Of a stretch of 64,000 nucleotides of DNA, positions 47,101 through 56,809 are shown one piece after another. Within the stretch, counting starts at the first letter, position 1, and every line of letters starts with the position of its first letter. The stretch is taken from contig NZ_JADIJE010000010.1 in assembly GCF_015278315.1 (NCBI RefSeq), forward strand, positions 1 to 64,000. The letters run 5' to 3'. This DNA is from Microbacterium ureisolvens (GTDB lineage: Bacteria; Actinomycetota; Actinomycetes; Actinomycetales; Microbacteriaceae). A program made the translations under genes and the position numbers. The notes under the pieces are model-generated. The model had not been told where the DNA came from. It searched no databases and worked only from the letters and a program-made list of their open reading frames with translations.

Positions 47101-47778
47101 ATGTCACCTCGCCTGCTGCTCGCCGACCCCGAGTCCGCCGCCGACGCCGTCACCTTCGCGGGGCGAGCCGCGCGCTTCACCGTCGAGGGCGTGCGACTGC
47201 AGGCGGCCGCCGGCGTTCTGGCGATGACGGCGGCGCCGCTCGCGCCTCGCGGCTTCGGCGACCCGACTCCCACCGTGCTCGCTCTGCGCACGCTCGCGGC
47301 CGACCCGGAACTGGTGTGCGACCTCGTGGTCGAGGCATCCGCTCTGTCCGCGGCGCCCGACGACCCGCGAGCGCTCACCCTCCCCGACACCGCGCTGTCT
47401 CCTGCGTGGGCCGGCGTCGCACCCCCGCGCAGCGGCTGGCAGCCGCGCGAGGGGATCGAGGCGTCGATCCTCGCCTCGAAGGCCCAGGGCGGCATTGCAC
47501 GCGTCGCCGACACCGTGCCCACCGACGCGGGCGAAGACGTCGTCCGCACCGTGCGCGCAGCGGTCTGGGGCGCGCCCGACGACGAGCTCGGCGGACTGCC
47601 GCTCGGGGCCGCCTTCGCAGCGCTGAGCCTCGGCTTCATCAGCGGCGGCGAGACCGCGCGGGTCTTCGCGAACGGACCCTGGACGCGGGTGAGTCTGGAT
47701 CGCGGCCACGTCCTCGTGCGGGGACCGGTCGCGACCGGCCTCACTCCGGTGCGACGCACCGGCTCCGCGACGAACTGA
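47101..47778 (+). CDS. Conserved hypothetical protein
   Basis: This 225-aa Ala- and Pro-rich soluble protein has no signal peptide or membrane helix. Visible elements are the DPESAADAVTFAGRA start, PPRSGWQPREGIEASIL in the middle and GWGAPDDELGGLP-like VWGAPDDELGGLPLGAAFAAL. The type is seen in Microbacteriaceae and called hypothetical; no catalytic motif was found. A TAGCTT box 8 nt before the ATG suggests a nearly leaderless start. Confidence 0.75.
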   Translation: MSPRLLLADPESAADAVTFAGRAARFTVEGVRLQAAAGVLAMTAAPLAPRGFGDPTPTVLALRTLAADPELVCDLVVEASALSAAPDDPRALTLPDTALSPAWAGVAPPRSGWQPREGIEASILASKAQGGIARVADTVPTDAGEDVVRTVRAAVWGAPDDELGGLPLGAAFAALSLGFISGGETARVFANGPWTRVSLDRGHVLVRGPVATGLTPVRRTGSATN

Positions 47779-47811
47779 CGCGCCGCCCGTCGCGGCTGTC
47801 CGTGGGGCCGC

Positions 47812-49473
47812 TCAGACCGCAGCCGCCGCGCGCCCGGCCACACGGCCGGAGAACAGGCATCCGCCGACGAAAGTGCCTTCCAGAGCGCGGTAGCCGTGCA
47901 CGCCGCCGCCGCCGAAGCCGCTGGCCTCGCCCGCGGCATACAGCCCGGGCACGGGCTCGCCGCCGGCGCCCAGCGCGCGTCCCGACAGATCGGTCTCGAT
48001 GCCGCCCAGGGACTTGCGCGTCAGCACGTGCAGCTTCACCGCGATGAGCGGACCGGACTTCGGGTCGAGGATCCGATGCGGGCTGGCCGTGCGGATCAGG
48101 CGGTCGCCGCGGAACGCGCGCGCCGACCGCAGCATCGCGATCTGCGCGTCCTTCGTGAAGTCGTTGTCGATCTCGCGATCACGGGCCTCGACCTCGAACC
48201 GCACGCGGTCGCCGTCGAGCACCTCGCCGCCCGGCAGCGCCCGCATCCCCGCGATGAGCTCGTCCAGCGTGTCGCGCACGACGAAGTCCGCCCCCTGATC
48301 CATGAAGGCCTGCACCGGGCCCGAGGCGCCCTTCCCGAGCCGGGACTTCGCGAGCAGGCGCACATCCTTGCCGGTGAGGTCGGGGTTCTGCTCGCTCCCA
48401 GAGAGCGTGAACTCCTTCTCGATGATCTTCTGCGACAGCACGAACCAGGAGTGGTCGTGGCCGGTCGCCCGAAGGTGGGCGAGGGTGCCGAGCGTGTCGA
48501 AGCCCGGGAAGAGCGGCACCGGCAGTCGCGTGCCGGTCGCGTCCAGCCACACCGAGGACGGGCCGGGGAGGATGCGGATGCCGTGATCCGGCCACACCGG
48601 ATCCCAGTTCTGGATGCCCTCGACGTAGTGCCACATGCGATCGCCGTTGATCAGGCGGGCGCCGGCCGCGGCCGACACCGGCTGCATCGACCCGTCGACG
48701 TACGCGGGGACGCCGGTGACCATCGTCGCCGGGGGAGTGCCCAGGCGCTCGGGCCACCACTCACGCACCAGATCGTGGTTGCCGCCGATGCCGCCCGATG
48801 CCACGATCGTCGCACCCGCCGTGATCTCGAAGGCGTCGACCACCTCGCGGGAGCTGGCCGCGCCGCGCGCGGCGCCGGACGGCGCCAGGACGTCGCCGGC
48901 GGCGCCTGTGACGACACCGTCGGTGACGGTGAGCGAGGTCACCCGGTGCCGGGGGAGGATCGTCACGCGCCCTTCCGCCTCGCCCGTCTCCACCGCTGCT
49001 TGGAACGGCGCGACGATGCCCGGACCCGTGCCCCAGGTGATGTGGAAGCGCGGCACCGAGTTGCCCGGTCCGGTCGCGGTGTAGCCGCCGCGCTCGGCCC
49101 ATCCGACGATGGGGAAGAACCCGACGCCCTTGTCGCGCAGCCACGCCCGCTTCTCCTCGTGGGCGAACTGGAGGTACGCCTCCGCCCAGCGCCGGGGCCA
49201 CAGATCCTCGTCGCGGTCGAAGCCCGCGTTGCCGAACCAGTCCTGCCGCGCGAGTTCGAGCGAGTCATGGATGCCGAGCCGGCGCTGCTCAGGAGAGTCG
49301 ATGAAGAACAGCCCGCCGAACGACCACCAGGCTTGCCCGCCCAGGTTCGATCTGGGCTCCTGATCGACCAGGACGACCCGCTTGCCCGCCGCCGCGGCTT
49401 CGGCCGTGGCTACGAGGCCGGCAAGGCCCCATCCGATGACGAGGATGTCGGTGTGGTGGGCGGCGGGGGGCAT
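47812..49473 (-). CDS. FAD-binding dehydrogenase (KsdD-like)
   Basis: This 553-aa flavoprotein opens with a Rossmann motif ILVIGWGLAGLVATAEAAAAG and has the fumarate reductase/3-ketosteroid dehydrogenase layout: GGQAWWSFGGLFF, VIASGGIGGNHD-like TIVASGGIGGNHDLV, and the C-terminal GLYAAGEASGFGGGGVHGYRALEGTFVGG (in parts), which closes over FAD. It belongs to the Rv0785-like branch of FAD-binding dehydrogenases, whose substrates are unknown; a steroid substrate is not established. The first G-x-G reads G-W-G, a variation common in this branch. Confidence 0.9.
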   Translation of the reverse strand: MPPAAHHTDILVIGWGLAGLVATAEAAAAGKRVVLVDQEPRSNLGGQAWWSFGGLFFIDSPEQRRLGIHDSLELARQDWFGNAGFDRDEDLWPRRWAEAYLQFAHEEKRAWLRDKGVGFFPIVGWAERGGYTATGPGNSVPRFHITWGTGPGIVAPFQAAVETGEAEGRVTILPRHRVTSLTVTDGVVTGAAGDVLAPSGAARGAASSREVVDAFEITAGATIVASGGIGGNHDLVREWWPERLGTPPATMVTGVPAYVDGSMQPVSAAAGARLINGDRMWHYVEGIQNWDPVWPDHGIRILPGPSSVWLDATGTRLPVPLFPGFDTLGTLAHLRATGHDHSWFVLSQKIIEKEFTLSGSEQNPDLTGKDVRLLAKSRLGKGASGPVQAFMDQGADFVVRDTLDELIAGMRALPGGEVLDGDRVRFEVEARDREIDNDFTKDAQIAMLRSARAFRGDRLIRTASPHRILDPKSGPLIAVKLHVLTRKSLGGIETDLSGRALGAGGEPVPGLYAAGEASGFGGGGVHGYRALEGTFVGGCLFSGRVAGRAAAAV

Positions 49474-49519
49474 GTCGACTCCTTCGTCGGCGAGGTGGGT
49501 GGGTGTCGAGGAGCGTGGC

Positions 49520-50059
49520 TCAGCGAGCGGGTCCGGAGTCCGCGGGCGGCACTGCGGTGACCGGGAGCGAGACGGCAGGACGCGCGCCGGCGGACGGGCC
49601 GATCCCGGAAGGCTCGAAGGTGTTCACCATGGCATGCGCGGCGCGCTGCAGGTAGTCCCACAGGGTCGCCTCGTGCAGCGGGGGCAGGTCGAGCTCATCG
49701 ACCGCAGCGCGCATGTGGGCGAGCCAGCGGTCGCGCGCGTCTGGGTCGACATGGAATGGCGCGTGCCGCATCCGCAGCCGCGGATGCCCGCGCTGCTCGC
49801 TGTACGTCGTCGGACCGCCCCAGTACTGCTCGAGGAACATCGTCAAGCGCACCTTCGCGGGGCCCAGGTCCTCCTCCGGATACATGGGCTTGAGCACCAC
49901 GTCGTCCGCGACACCGCGGTAGAACACGTCGACGAGCCGCACGAACGTGTCGTGCCCGCCGATCTCGTCGTAGAAGCTGAGCGGGGTCGGGGTGCCCGCC
50001 GCTTCCTGTGGAGCCTCGCGCGAGTCGCCGGCTGCTGCCGGGCCGGTCGAGTCGGTCAT
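49520..50059 (-). CDS. glbO: Group II truncated hemoglobin (GlbO-like)
   Basis: This 179-aa protein has a globin core at about 25-150. SFYDEIGGHDTFVRLVDVFY is the A-B region with the Phe-Tyr pair, and MYPEEDLGPAKVRLTMFLEQYWGGPTTYSEQRGHPRLRMRH (in parts) holds the proximal His region. W-D-Y near ATLWDYLQ may be the G8 Trp. Both ends are extended by Ala/Pro-rich low-complexity sequence. The ATG at 50059 follows GGAGGAA and overlaps the mscS stop as ATGA. GlbO-type globins bind O2 tightly and are linked to oxygen or NO chemistry. Confidence 0.92.
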   Translation of the reverse strand: MTDSTGPAAAGDSREAPQEAAGTPTPLSFYDEIGGHDTFVRLVDVFYRGVADDVVLKPMYPEEDLGPAKVRLTMFLEQYWGGPTTYSEQRGHPRLRMRHAPFHVDPDARDRWLAHMRAAVDELDLPPLHEATLWDYLQRAAHAMVNTFEPSGIGPSAGARPAVSLPVTAVPPADSGPAR

Positions 50060-51168
50060 GGCGTTCCTCCGGGGGTCGCGCCGGGGTCCTGGTCGGGCGC
50101 GGGCGACGCGGTCTTCTTGCCGGTGCGCTTGGGCTTCCATACCGCTGCGCCCGGTGCAGAGGCGACCGGCGTCGGCTTGGTCTTCGGCGGGTTGGCGCCG
50201 CGCACGCGCTGAGCGCCCTCGAGGCCGGTCGGCATGACGGCGGTCAGCGCGGGGAGACTGATGCCCATCTCATCGATGGTGTGCTTGAGGCGCATGCGCA
50301 GCTCGCGCGCGACGTCGTCCTTGGCGTTCGCGCGCGTCTTCATGACGAGGCGGATGACGAGGGCGTCTCCCGAGATCGACTCGAGGCCCCAGACCTCGGG
50401 CTGCTCGAGGATGCGGGTGCGCCACTTCGGGTCCTTCGCGAGCGCCCTGGCAGTCTCGAGCATGGCCTTCTCGACCTCGTCGATGTCGGAGTCGGTCGCC
50501 ACCGAGAGGTCGAGGATGACGCGCGACCAGCCCTGCGACAGGTTGCCGATGCGGGTGATCTCGCCGTTGCGGACGTACCAGAGCGTTCCGTTCACGTCGC
50601 GGACGTGGGTCACCCGGACGCTCACGTACTCGACGATGCCGGTCGCGAGCCCGAGGTCGACGACGTCGCCGATGCCGACCTGGTCTTCGGCGACGATGAA
50701 GATGCCGTTGAGGACGTCTTTCACGATGTTCTGCGCGCCGAAGCCGAGCCCCGCGCCGATCGCCGCGGTGAGCAGTGTCAGCGACGCGAAGGCCGAGGGG
50801 GCGAGCACGTTGATGATCAGCAGGATCGCGATGATCACGATCGTCACGTTGACGACGTTGTGCAGGATCGACCCGAGCGTGCGCGTGCGCTGCACGAGTC
50901 GCACCGAGGCGAGCGGCGACCGCTCGAGCGCCTGCGTGTCGTCGACGTTCGCCTTGTTCTTTGCCCCGTTGACGATCCGGCCGACGACGCGGCGGATCAC
51001 GAACTTGAGGATCCACGCGAGGATGATGGCGCCGACGATGATTCCGGCGACGGCGAGCAGAGTCAGTCCGACGTTGAGGAAGAACTGTCCGACGGCTGTC
51101 CAGAATTCGGGAGTCGTGATGGCGGGCGCTTCAGGATCCGGTGCGGTGTCGAGGGGGAGGCTGGTCAT
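50056..51168 (-). CDS. MscS-family mechanosensitive channel
   Basis: This 370-aa channel has membrane helices near 24-50, 95-115 and the pore-lining helix (ASLTLLTAAIGAGLGFGAQNIVKDVLNGIFI), with the MscS beta domain GDVVDLGLATGIVEYVSVRVTHVRD and the cytosolic cage. The C-terminus is a long Lys/Pro-rich tail (about 325-370). It is the first gene of an mscS-globin pair. A role in osmotic shock is known for the family; the link with a globin is unexplained. Confidence 0.93.
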   Translation of the reverse strand: MTSLPLDTAPDPEAPAITTPEFWTAVGQFFLNVGLTLLAVAGIIVGAIILAWILKFVIRRVVGRIVNGAKNKANVDDTQALERSPLASVRLVQRTRTLGSILHNVVNVTIVIIAILLIINVLAPSAFASLTLLTAAIGAGLGFGAQNIVKDVLNGIFIVAEDQVGIGDVVDLGLATGIVEYVSVRVTHVRDVNGTLWYVRNGEITRIGNLSQGWSRVILDLSVATDSDIDEVEKAMLETARALAKDPKWRTRILEQPEVWGLESISGDALVIRLVMKTRANAKDDVARELRMRLKHTIDEMGISLPALTAVMPTGLEGAQRVRGANPPKTKPTPVASAPGAAVWKPKRTGKKTASPAPDQDPGATPGGTP

Positions 51169-51184
51169 CGTGTCGATCCTAAGA

Positions 51185-51226
51185 CGGATGCCCCGGCGCC
51201 GCCTGAGAGCGAGGCCGGGGCATCCG
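51185..51226 (-). terminator. Terminator of pepN
   Basis: Arms 51185-51197 (CGGATGCCCCGGC) and 51214-51226 are perfect 13-bp complements with a 16-nt loop. It ends pepN transcription before the mscS start. Confidence 0.8.
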
Positions 51227-51234
51227 TGTTCCGA

Positions 51235-53796
51235 TTACTGCGCGTCGCGGTCCTGCACCGACAGCGCCCGCTCGACCCCGGCGAGGTTCTCGGCGACGAG
51301 GCGGCGGAGAGCCGGCGCGGCGTCGGCGTGGGCCTCGAGCCACGCACGGGTGGCGTCGCGGAGCGCGACGTTCGCGAGCGGGGCTGGGTAGAGACCGACG
51401 ATCAGGTACTGGGCGATCTGGTAGGTGCGCGAGTCCCAGATCGGCAGCAGCGAGTCGAAGTAGCGCGACACGAAGCCCTCGAGCAGGTCGCGGCCGGCCG
51501 GGTGCACGAAGCCCGCCGCGGCGGCACGCACGATCGTGTTCGGCTGGTCGTCGCTGTCGACGAGCGACGACCACGCGGCCGCCTTCGCCTCTGCCGAGGG
51601 CAGCGCGGCCTTGGCCTGCGCGGCGAACTCCCCGCCCTTGGCGGTGTTGTCGGCGGCGAGGGCCCCGTCGATGTCGGCGGCGGTGACGACGCCGCCGGCC
51701 GCGAGCGACACGAGAAGCTGCCACGACAGGTCGGTGTCGATCGCGAGCTCGGGGAAGGTCACCTCGCCGTCGCGCACCTGGCGCACCTTCTCCCACTGGC
51801 CCGCCGTGGACGCCGCGGAGGCGAACGCCGTCACGAACTGCAGCTGGCTGTCGCTGCCGGCCTCTGCGCGCTGCGCGAGATCCCACAGGGCGTCGGCGAC
51901 CTTCTGACGCGTCAGGTCGCGCTTCTCCGGTGCCACGTAAGAGTTGGCGGCCAGCAGGAGCTGCGCCAGCGTCGTGCGGACTGTCGTCGACTCGGTCTCG
52001 GCGCCGATGTTGCGCAGGACGAGGTCGACGTAGTCCGATGCGGATGCCTCGGCGTCGCGCGTCTGGTCCCACGCGGCACCCCACACCAGCGACCGGGCGA
52101 GCGGGTCGCTGATCTTGTCGAGGTGGTCGATCGCGGTCCGCAGCGACTGCTCGTCGAGGCGGATCTTCGCGTACGCGAGGTCCTCGTCGTTCAGGAGGAC
52201 CAGAGCCGGGCGCTTGCGTCCCTTGAGCTCGGGAACCTCGGTCAGGTCGCCGTCGACGTCGAGCTCGAGGTGGTGCACGCGCACGAGCGCGTCGCCGTCG
52301 AGATCGTAGAAGCCGACGCCGAGGCGGTGCGGCCGGATCGTCGGGTAGTCCGCGGGCGCCGTCTGCACGATCGCGAAGCGCGTGATGGTGCCGTCGACGT
52401 CGGTCACGATCTCAGGGGAGAGGGTGTTCACGCCGGCGGTCTCGAGCCACTTCTTCGACCATGTCGACAGCTCACGGCCGCTGGTGACCTCGAGCTCGGA
52501 CAGGAGGTCGGAGAGCTCCGTGTTGGACCACTCGTGCTTCTTGAAGTAGGCCGCGACGCCGGCGAAGAACGCCTCGATGCCGACCCACGCGGCCAGCTGC
52601 TTGAGCACCGACCCGCCCTTGGCGTACGTGATGCCGTCGAAGTTGACCTGCACGTCCTCGAGGTCGTTGATCTGCGCCACGACCGGGTGCGTCGAGGGGA
52701 GCTGGTCCTGACGGTACGCCCAGGTCTTCTCCATCGCGTTGAACGTGGTCCACGCCTCGGTCCACTCGGTCGCCTCGGCGGTGGCGATCGTCGATGCCCA
52801 CTCGGCGAACGACTCGTTGAGCCAGAGGTCGTTCCACCACTTCATGGTGACCAGGTCGCCGAACCACATGTGGGCGAGCTCGTGCAGGATCGTGACGACG
52901 CGGCGCTCCTTCACGGCATCCGTCACCTTCGAGCGGAAGACGTACGTCTCGGTGAAGGTGACCGCTCCGGCGTTCTCCATGGCGCCCGCGTTGAACTCGG
53001 GGACGAACAGCTGGTCGTACTTGGCGAACGGGTAGGCGTAGTCGAACTTGTCCTCGAAGTACGAGAAGCCCTGACGCGTCTTGTCGAAGATGTAGTCGGC
53101 GTCCAGGTACTGCCACAGGCTCTTGCGGCCGTACACGCCGAGCGGGATCACGCGCCCCGACGAGCTGGTGAGCTCGGAGAAGGTGGCCTCGTACGGACCG
53201 GCGATGAGCGCCGTGATGTACGACGAGATCCGCGGCGTCGGCTCGAAGCGCCACGTCGCGGTGCCGTCGCCGTGTTTCTTGGGCTCGGGGGTGGGGGAGT
53301 TCGAGACGACCTTCCAGGGCTCGGGAGCGGTCACCGTGAACTGGAACGTCGCCTTCAGGTCGGGCTGCTCGAACACCGCGTACATGCGGCGGGAGTCCGG
53401 AACCTCGAACTGCGAGTACAGGTACACCTCGTCGTCGACCGGGTCCACGAAGCGGTGCAGGCCCTCACCGGTGTTGGTGTAGAGGCAGTCGGCGTCGATC
53501 ACGAGCTCGTTGTCGGCGGCGAGGTCGTCCAGCGCGATGCGCGAGTCGGCAAAGGCCGTCGCCGGGTCGATCGACCGGCCGTTGAGCGTGATCTCGCGCA
53601 CCTCGCGGGCGATCAGGTCGATGAAGGTCGCGGCGCCGGGCGTCGCGCTGAAACGGACGACGGTGCGCGAGCCGAAGACCTCGGCGCCCTTCGTCAGATC
53701 CAGGGCGACCTCGTACGACTGCGTGTCGACGATCGCGCGGCGCTCCTGCGCCTCGATGCGGGTGAGGTTCTCTCCAGGCACTGCTTTGGCTCCCAT
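51235..53796 (-). CDS. pepN: Aminopeptidase N (M1)
   Basis: This 853-aa zinc aminopeptidase has the substrate motif GAMENAGAVTF, zinc motif HELAHMWFGD with the second Glu in NESFAEW, and a C-terminal ERAP1-like helical domain (about 520-845). Length and layout are those of actinobacterial PepN. It clears peptides from protein breakdown. It has no clear ribosome site. It is divergent from ferrochelatase. Confidence 0.97.
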   Translation of the reverse strand: MGAKAVPGENLTRIEAQERRAIVDTQSYEVALDLTKGAEVFGSRTVVRFSATPGAATFIDLIAREVREITLNGRSIDPATAFADSRIALDDLAADNELVIDADCLYTNTGEGLHRFVDPVDDEVYLYSQFEVPDSRRMYAVFEQPDLKATFQFTVTAPEPWKVVSNSPTPEPKKHGDGTATWRFEPTPRISSYITALIAGPYEATFSELTSSSGRVIPLGVYGRKSLWQYLDADYIFDKTRQGFSYFEDKFDYAYPFAKYDQLFVPEFNAGAMENAGAVTFTETYVFRSKVTDAVKERRVVTILHELAHMWFGDLVTMKWWNDLWLNESFAEWASTIATAEATEWTEAWTTFNAMEKTWAYRQDQLPSTHPVVAQINDLEDVQVNFDGITYAKGGSVLKQLAAWVGIEAFFAGVAAYFKKHEWSNTELSDLLSELEVTSGRELSTWSKKWLETAGVNTLSPEIVTDVDGTITRFAIVQTAPADYPTIRPHRLGVGFYDLDGDALVRVHHLELDVDGDLTEVPELKGRKRPALVLLNDEDLAYAKIRLDEQSLRTAIDHLDKISDPLARSLVWGAAWDQTRDAEASASDYVDLVLRNIGAETESTTVRTTLAQLLLAANSYVAPEKRDLTRQKVADALWDLAQRAEAGSDSQLQFVTAFASAASTAGQWEKVRQVRDGEVTFPELAIDTDLSWQLLVSLAAGGVVTAADIDGALAADNTAKGGEFAAQAKAALPSAEAKAAAWSSLVDSDDQPNTIVRAAAAGFVHPAGRDLLEGFVSRYFDSLLPIWDSRTYQIAQYLIVGLYPAPLANVALRDATRAWLEAHADAAPALRRLVAENLAGVERALSVQDRDAQ

Positions 53797-53965
53797 GGGT
53801 GAGGATGACTGAGGATGTCGATAAGCCCGTTGCGCGGACGCACGATCCGGCGGCCGCCATCAGCGCTGCTGGCACCGATGACAACCGTCCCAGCCTATGC
53901 CAGCCACCGGCGGAAGCACCGATCCGGTGGCAGAAAGCGGCCGCCGGCGGTGTCAGGATGGAGGG

Positions 53966-55162
53966 GTGACCTCCTCCGAGCAGCACGTCCCGTTCGCCTC
54001 TCCCGCCGCCGCCGCGGGTGCGCCCCATGTGGAGCAGCCCGTCGCCTATGACGGCGTCCTCCTCGCCGGTTTCGGTGGCCCCGAGGGCCAGGACGACGTC
54101 ATCCCGTTCCTGCGCAATGTGACGCGAGGCCGCGGCATCCCCGATGAGCGCCTCGAGGAGGTCGCGCACCACTACCGGCATTTCGGCGGCGTGAGTCCGA
54201 TCAACGCGCAGAACCGCGCGCTCAAGGCTGCTCTCGAGGCCGAGCTCGCGCGCCGCGGGATCGACCTGCCCGTGTACTGGGGCAATCGCAACTGGGCGCC
54301 GTACCTCGACGAGGCGGTGACGGATGCCGCGGCCGCCGGCGACACCCGACTCCTGGGTCTCGCCACCAGCGCGTACTCCTCCTTCTCGAGCTGCCGGCAG
54401 TACCGCGAGGACTTCGCGCGGGTGCTGACCGAGACGGGCCTGGGCGACACGGTCACGATCGACAAGGTGCGCCAGTTCTTCGATCACCCCGGCTTCGTGC
54501 AGCCCTTCATCGACGGCGTGCGCGACGCCGTGGCCGGATTCCTCGGCGACGGAATCGCCCCGGAGGCGGTCCGCGTGCTGTTCTCGACGCACAGCATCCC
54601 GACGGCGGATGCCGAGCGCTCCGGCCCGCGCGAGGGCGACGAGCTGCACCGCGACCTGGGTGAGGGCGGCGCCTATGCGGCGCAGCACCTCGCCGTCGCC
54701 GAGGTGGTCATGGCGGCGGTCGCCGCCGAGGTGCCCGGAGCGGAGCACGTCGGATGGGACCTCGTCTATCAGTCCCGTTCCGGCCCGCCGACGCAGCCCT
54801 GGCTCGAGCCCGACGTCAACGACGTCATCGCCGAGCTTCCCGCGGCCGGCGTGCAGGCGGTCGCGATCGTGCCCGTCGGCTTCATGAGCGACCACATGGA
54901 GGTCCTGTGGGACCTCGACACGGAGGCGATGGATGCCGCCGCTGAGGCGGGCATCCGCGCGGTGCGGACCCCGACCCCGGGAGTCGACCCCGCGTTCGTG
55001 GCGGGGCTCGTGGACCTCGTCGAGGAGCGCCTGAAGGGGACTCCGGCTGCCGAGCGTCCGCACGCCACCGACCTCGGTCCGTGGTTCGACGTCTGCCGCC
55101 CGGGCTGCTGCGAGAACGTCCGCGCCGGCTTCAAGCCGGCGGCGGCCGGCATCGCTCCCTGA
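53966..55162 (+). CDS. cpfC: Ferrochelatase (coproporphyrin type, Fe-S)
   Basis: This 398-aa enzyme inserts iron into coproporphyrin III in the actinobacterial heme pathway. Marks are LLAGFGGPEGQDDVIPFLRNV, YWGNRNWAPYL, LFSTHSIP and QSRSGPPTQPWLEPDV. Cysteines that can bind a 2Fe-2S cluster are present: SSCRQYRED inside and DVCRPGCCENV at the C-terminus. The first 30 residues are an extension. GGAGGG immediately before the GTG and CAGGAT 6 nt further up fit a leaderless or very short leader. Confidence 0.94.
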   Translation: MTSSEQHVPFASPAAAAGAPHVEQPVAYDGVLLAGFGGPEGQDDVIPFLRNVTRGRGIPDERLEEVAHHYRHFGGVSPINAQNRALKAALEAELARRGIDLPVYWGNRNWAPYLDEAVTDAAAAGDTRLLGLATSAYSSFSSCRQYREDFARVLTETGLGDTVTIDKVRQFFDHPGFVQPFIDGVRDAVAGFLGDGIAPEAVRVLFSTHSIPTADAERSGPREGDELHRDLGEGGAYAAQHLAVAEVVMAAVAAEVPGAEHVGWDLVYQSRSGPPTQPWLEPDVNDVIAELPAAGVQAVAIVPVGFMSDHMEVLWDLDTEAMDAAAEAGIRAVRTPTPGVDPAFVAGLVDLVEERLKGTPAAERPHATDLGPWFDVCRPGCCENVRAGFKPAAAGIAP

Positions 55163-55235
55163 GTTCCGCTCACGCCGGTGTCGCGACGCGGGGTGCGGCC
55201 GCGGCATCCGTCGTCCCACCCGTTCCGCGCCTCCC

Positions 55236-55241
55236 TAGGAT
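55236..55241 (+). promoter_or_regulatory. Leaderless-type minus 10 box of rpiB
   Basis: TAGGAT followed by 7 nt and the ATG at 55249. Confidence 0.55.
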
Positions 55242-55248
55242 TGAGCTC

Positions 55249-55806
55249 ATGCGCATCCACATCGCGACCGACCACGCCGGCCTCGAGTTCTCGACGCAGC
55301 TGCAGCACCATCTCGCCGCCGCGGGTCATGAGGTCGTCGACCACGGCCCGATCGAGTACGACCCGCTCGACGACTACCCGGCCTTCTGCATCCGTGCGGC
55401 GCAGGCGGTCGTCCGCGATCAGGCGGCCGGCGTCGAGACGCTCGGCGTCGTCTTCGGCGGCTCGGGCAACGGTGAGCAGATCGCGGCCAACAAGGTCCTC
55501 GGCGTGCGTGCCGCCCTGGTGTGGAGCATCGCCACGGCAGAACTCGCCCGCGAGCACAACGATGCCAACGTGATCGCGATCGGCGCCAGGCAGCACACGT
55601 TCGATGAGGCCGCGTCGTTCATCGACCGCTTCATCGCCACACCGTTCTCGGGTGAGGAGCGCCACGCGCGCCGCATCGCGCAGCTCGCGGCCTACGAGGA
55701 GGACGGCTCGCTCGAGCCGGACCCCCGCGCCGCTCTCCGGCAGACCCGGGGTCAGCCGGACGTCCTCGCCGCCGACGACAGCTCGTTCGACCCCGAAGCC
55801 GGCTGA
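55249..55806 (+). CDS. rpiB: Ribose-5-phosphate isomerase B
   Basis: This 185-aa RpiB/LacAB isomerase interconverts ribose 5-phosphate and ribulose 5-phosphate. The start MRIHIATDHAGLEF, GGSGNGEQIAANKVLGVRAAL and AREHNDANVIAIGARQ are family marks. As in M. tuberculosis RpiB, no catalytic Cys stands in the usual E. coli position, so Glu catalysis is likely. The C-terminus extends about 25 residues. It precedes nei by 4 nt, the conserved actinobacterial order. Confidence 0.95.
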   Translation: MRIHIATDHAGLEFSTQLQHHLAAAGHEVVDHGPIEYDPLDDYPAFCIRAAQAVVRDQAAGVETLGVVFGGSGNGEQIAANKVLGVRAALVWSIATAELAREHNDANVIAIGARQHTFDEAASFIDRFIATPFSGEERHARRIAQLAAYEEDGSLEPDPRAALRQTRGQPDVLAADDSSFDPEAG

Positions 55807-55810
55807 GTCG

Positions 55811-56809
55811 ATGCCCGAGGGCCATTCCGTCCACCGCATCTCTCGCCAGTTCGACCGCAACTTCGTCGGCCGCCCCGTCTCGGCGTCGAGCCCCCAGGGC
55901 CGGTTCGTCGAGGGCGCCGCGGTGATCAGCGGCCGCACGGCGACGGCCGTGCGGGCGGTGGGCAAGCAGATGTTCCTCGAGTTCGACGACGACCTGTGGC
56001 TGCGGGTGCATCTGGGCATGTACGGCGCGTGGGATTTCGCCGGCGAGATCGTCGTCGACCCGACGATCGCGTCGGCCAACGGTCGCATGGGACAGACCAA
56101 CCAGCGGGGCACCGACCTCGAGGCGCCCATCCTCGACGCCGCGGGGGAGAACTCGCTCACCTCGATCGGCGCGCCGCGTCGCACCCGCGTGCACGTGCGC
56201 ATGTCGGAGCAGACCACCGGACTCGCCGACGACGGCGAGGAGTGGCCCCCGCCGGTCGTCGGCCAGGTGCGCCTGCGCCTGCTCACCGAGGCGACGTGCG
56301 CAGATCTGCGTGGTCCGACCGCGTGCGAGCTGCAGACCCCCGACGAGGTCGCGGCGACGATCGCCAAGCTCGGCCCCGACCCCCTCGTCGACGACGTCGC
56401 CGAGGGCGAGGAGCGGTTCACCGCGGTCGTCCGTCGGAAGCCCACCCCGATCGGCCTCCTGCTGATGGACCAGAACGTCGTCAGCGGCATCGGCAACGTG
56501 TACCGCGCCGAGCTGCTGTTCCGCGCTCGCCAGAACCCGCACACTCCCGGCCGCGAGGTGCGCGAAGAGGTCGTGCGCGACATCTGGCGAGACTGGGTGA
56601 GGCTGCTGTCCATCGGCGTCGAGACCGGTCAGATGATGACGATGGACGACCTGGATCCCGATGCGTACCGCAAGGCCATGGCCAGCCGCGACGACCGCCA
56701 CTGGGTCTACCACCGCGCGGGCCTCCCGTGCCGGGTGTGCGGCACCGAGATCATCGTCGAAGAGGCCGCGGGGCGCAAGCTCTACTGGTGCCCCTTCTGC
56801 CAGGCCTGA
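55811..56809 (+). CDS. nei: Fpg/Nei-family DNA glycosylase
   Basis: This 332-aa base-excision repair enzyme has the N-terminal Pro2-Glu3 of PEGHSVHRI, QMFLEFDD and LRVHLGMYGAW in the beta domain, the H2TH helix LLLMDQNVVSGIGNVYRAE with the catalytic Asn, and the zinc finger CRVCG...CPFCQ at the end. PEGHS is the sequence of Nei-type proteins; Fpg proteins have PELPE. It probably removes oxidised bases. It is coupled to rpiB, 4 nt upstream. Confidence 0.94.
   Translation: MPEGHSVHRISRQFDRNFVGRPVSASSPQGRFVEGAAVISGRTATAVRAVGKQMFLEFDDDLWLRVHLGMYGAWDFAGEIVVDPTIASANGRMGQTNQRGTDLEAPILDAAGENSLTSIGAPRRTRVHVRMSEQTTGLADDGEEWPPPVVGQVRLRLLTEATCADLRGPTACELQTPDEVAATIAKLGPDPLVDDVAEGEERFTAVVRRKPTPIGLLLMDQNVVSGIGNVYRAELLFRARQNPHTPGREVREEVVRDIWRDWVRLLSIGVETGQMMTMDDLDPDAYRKAMASRDDRHWVYHRAGLPCRVCGTEIIVEEAAGRKLYWCPFCQA

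Noticed and set aside
50008..53802. A 1264-codon open frame opposite pepN
   Set aside because: It mirrors the codon bias of pepN on the other strand, has no family signature and no start signal; high-GC genes often leave such antisense frames.
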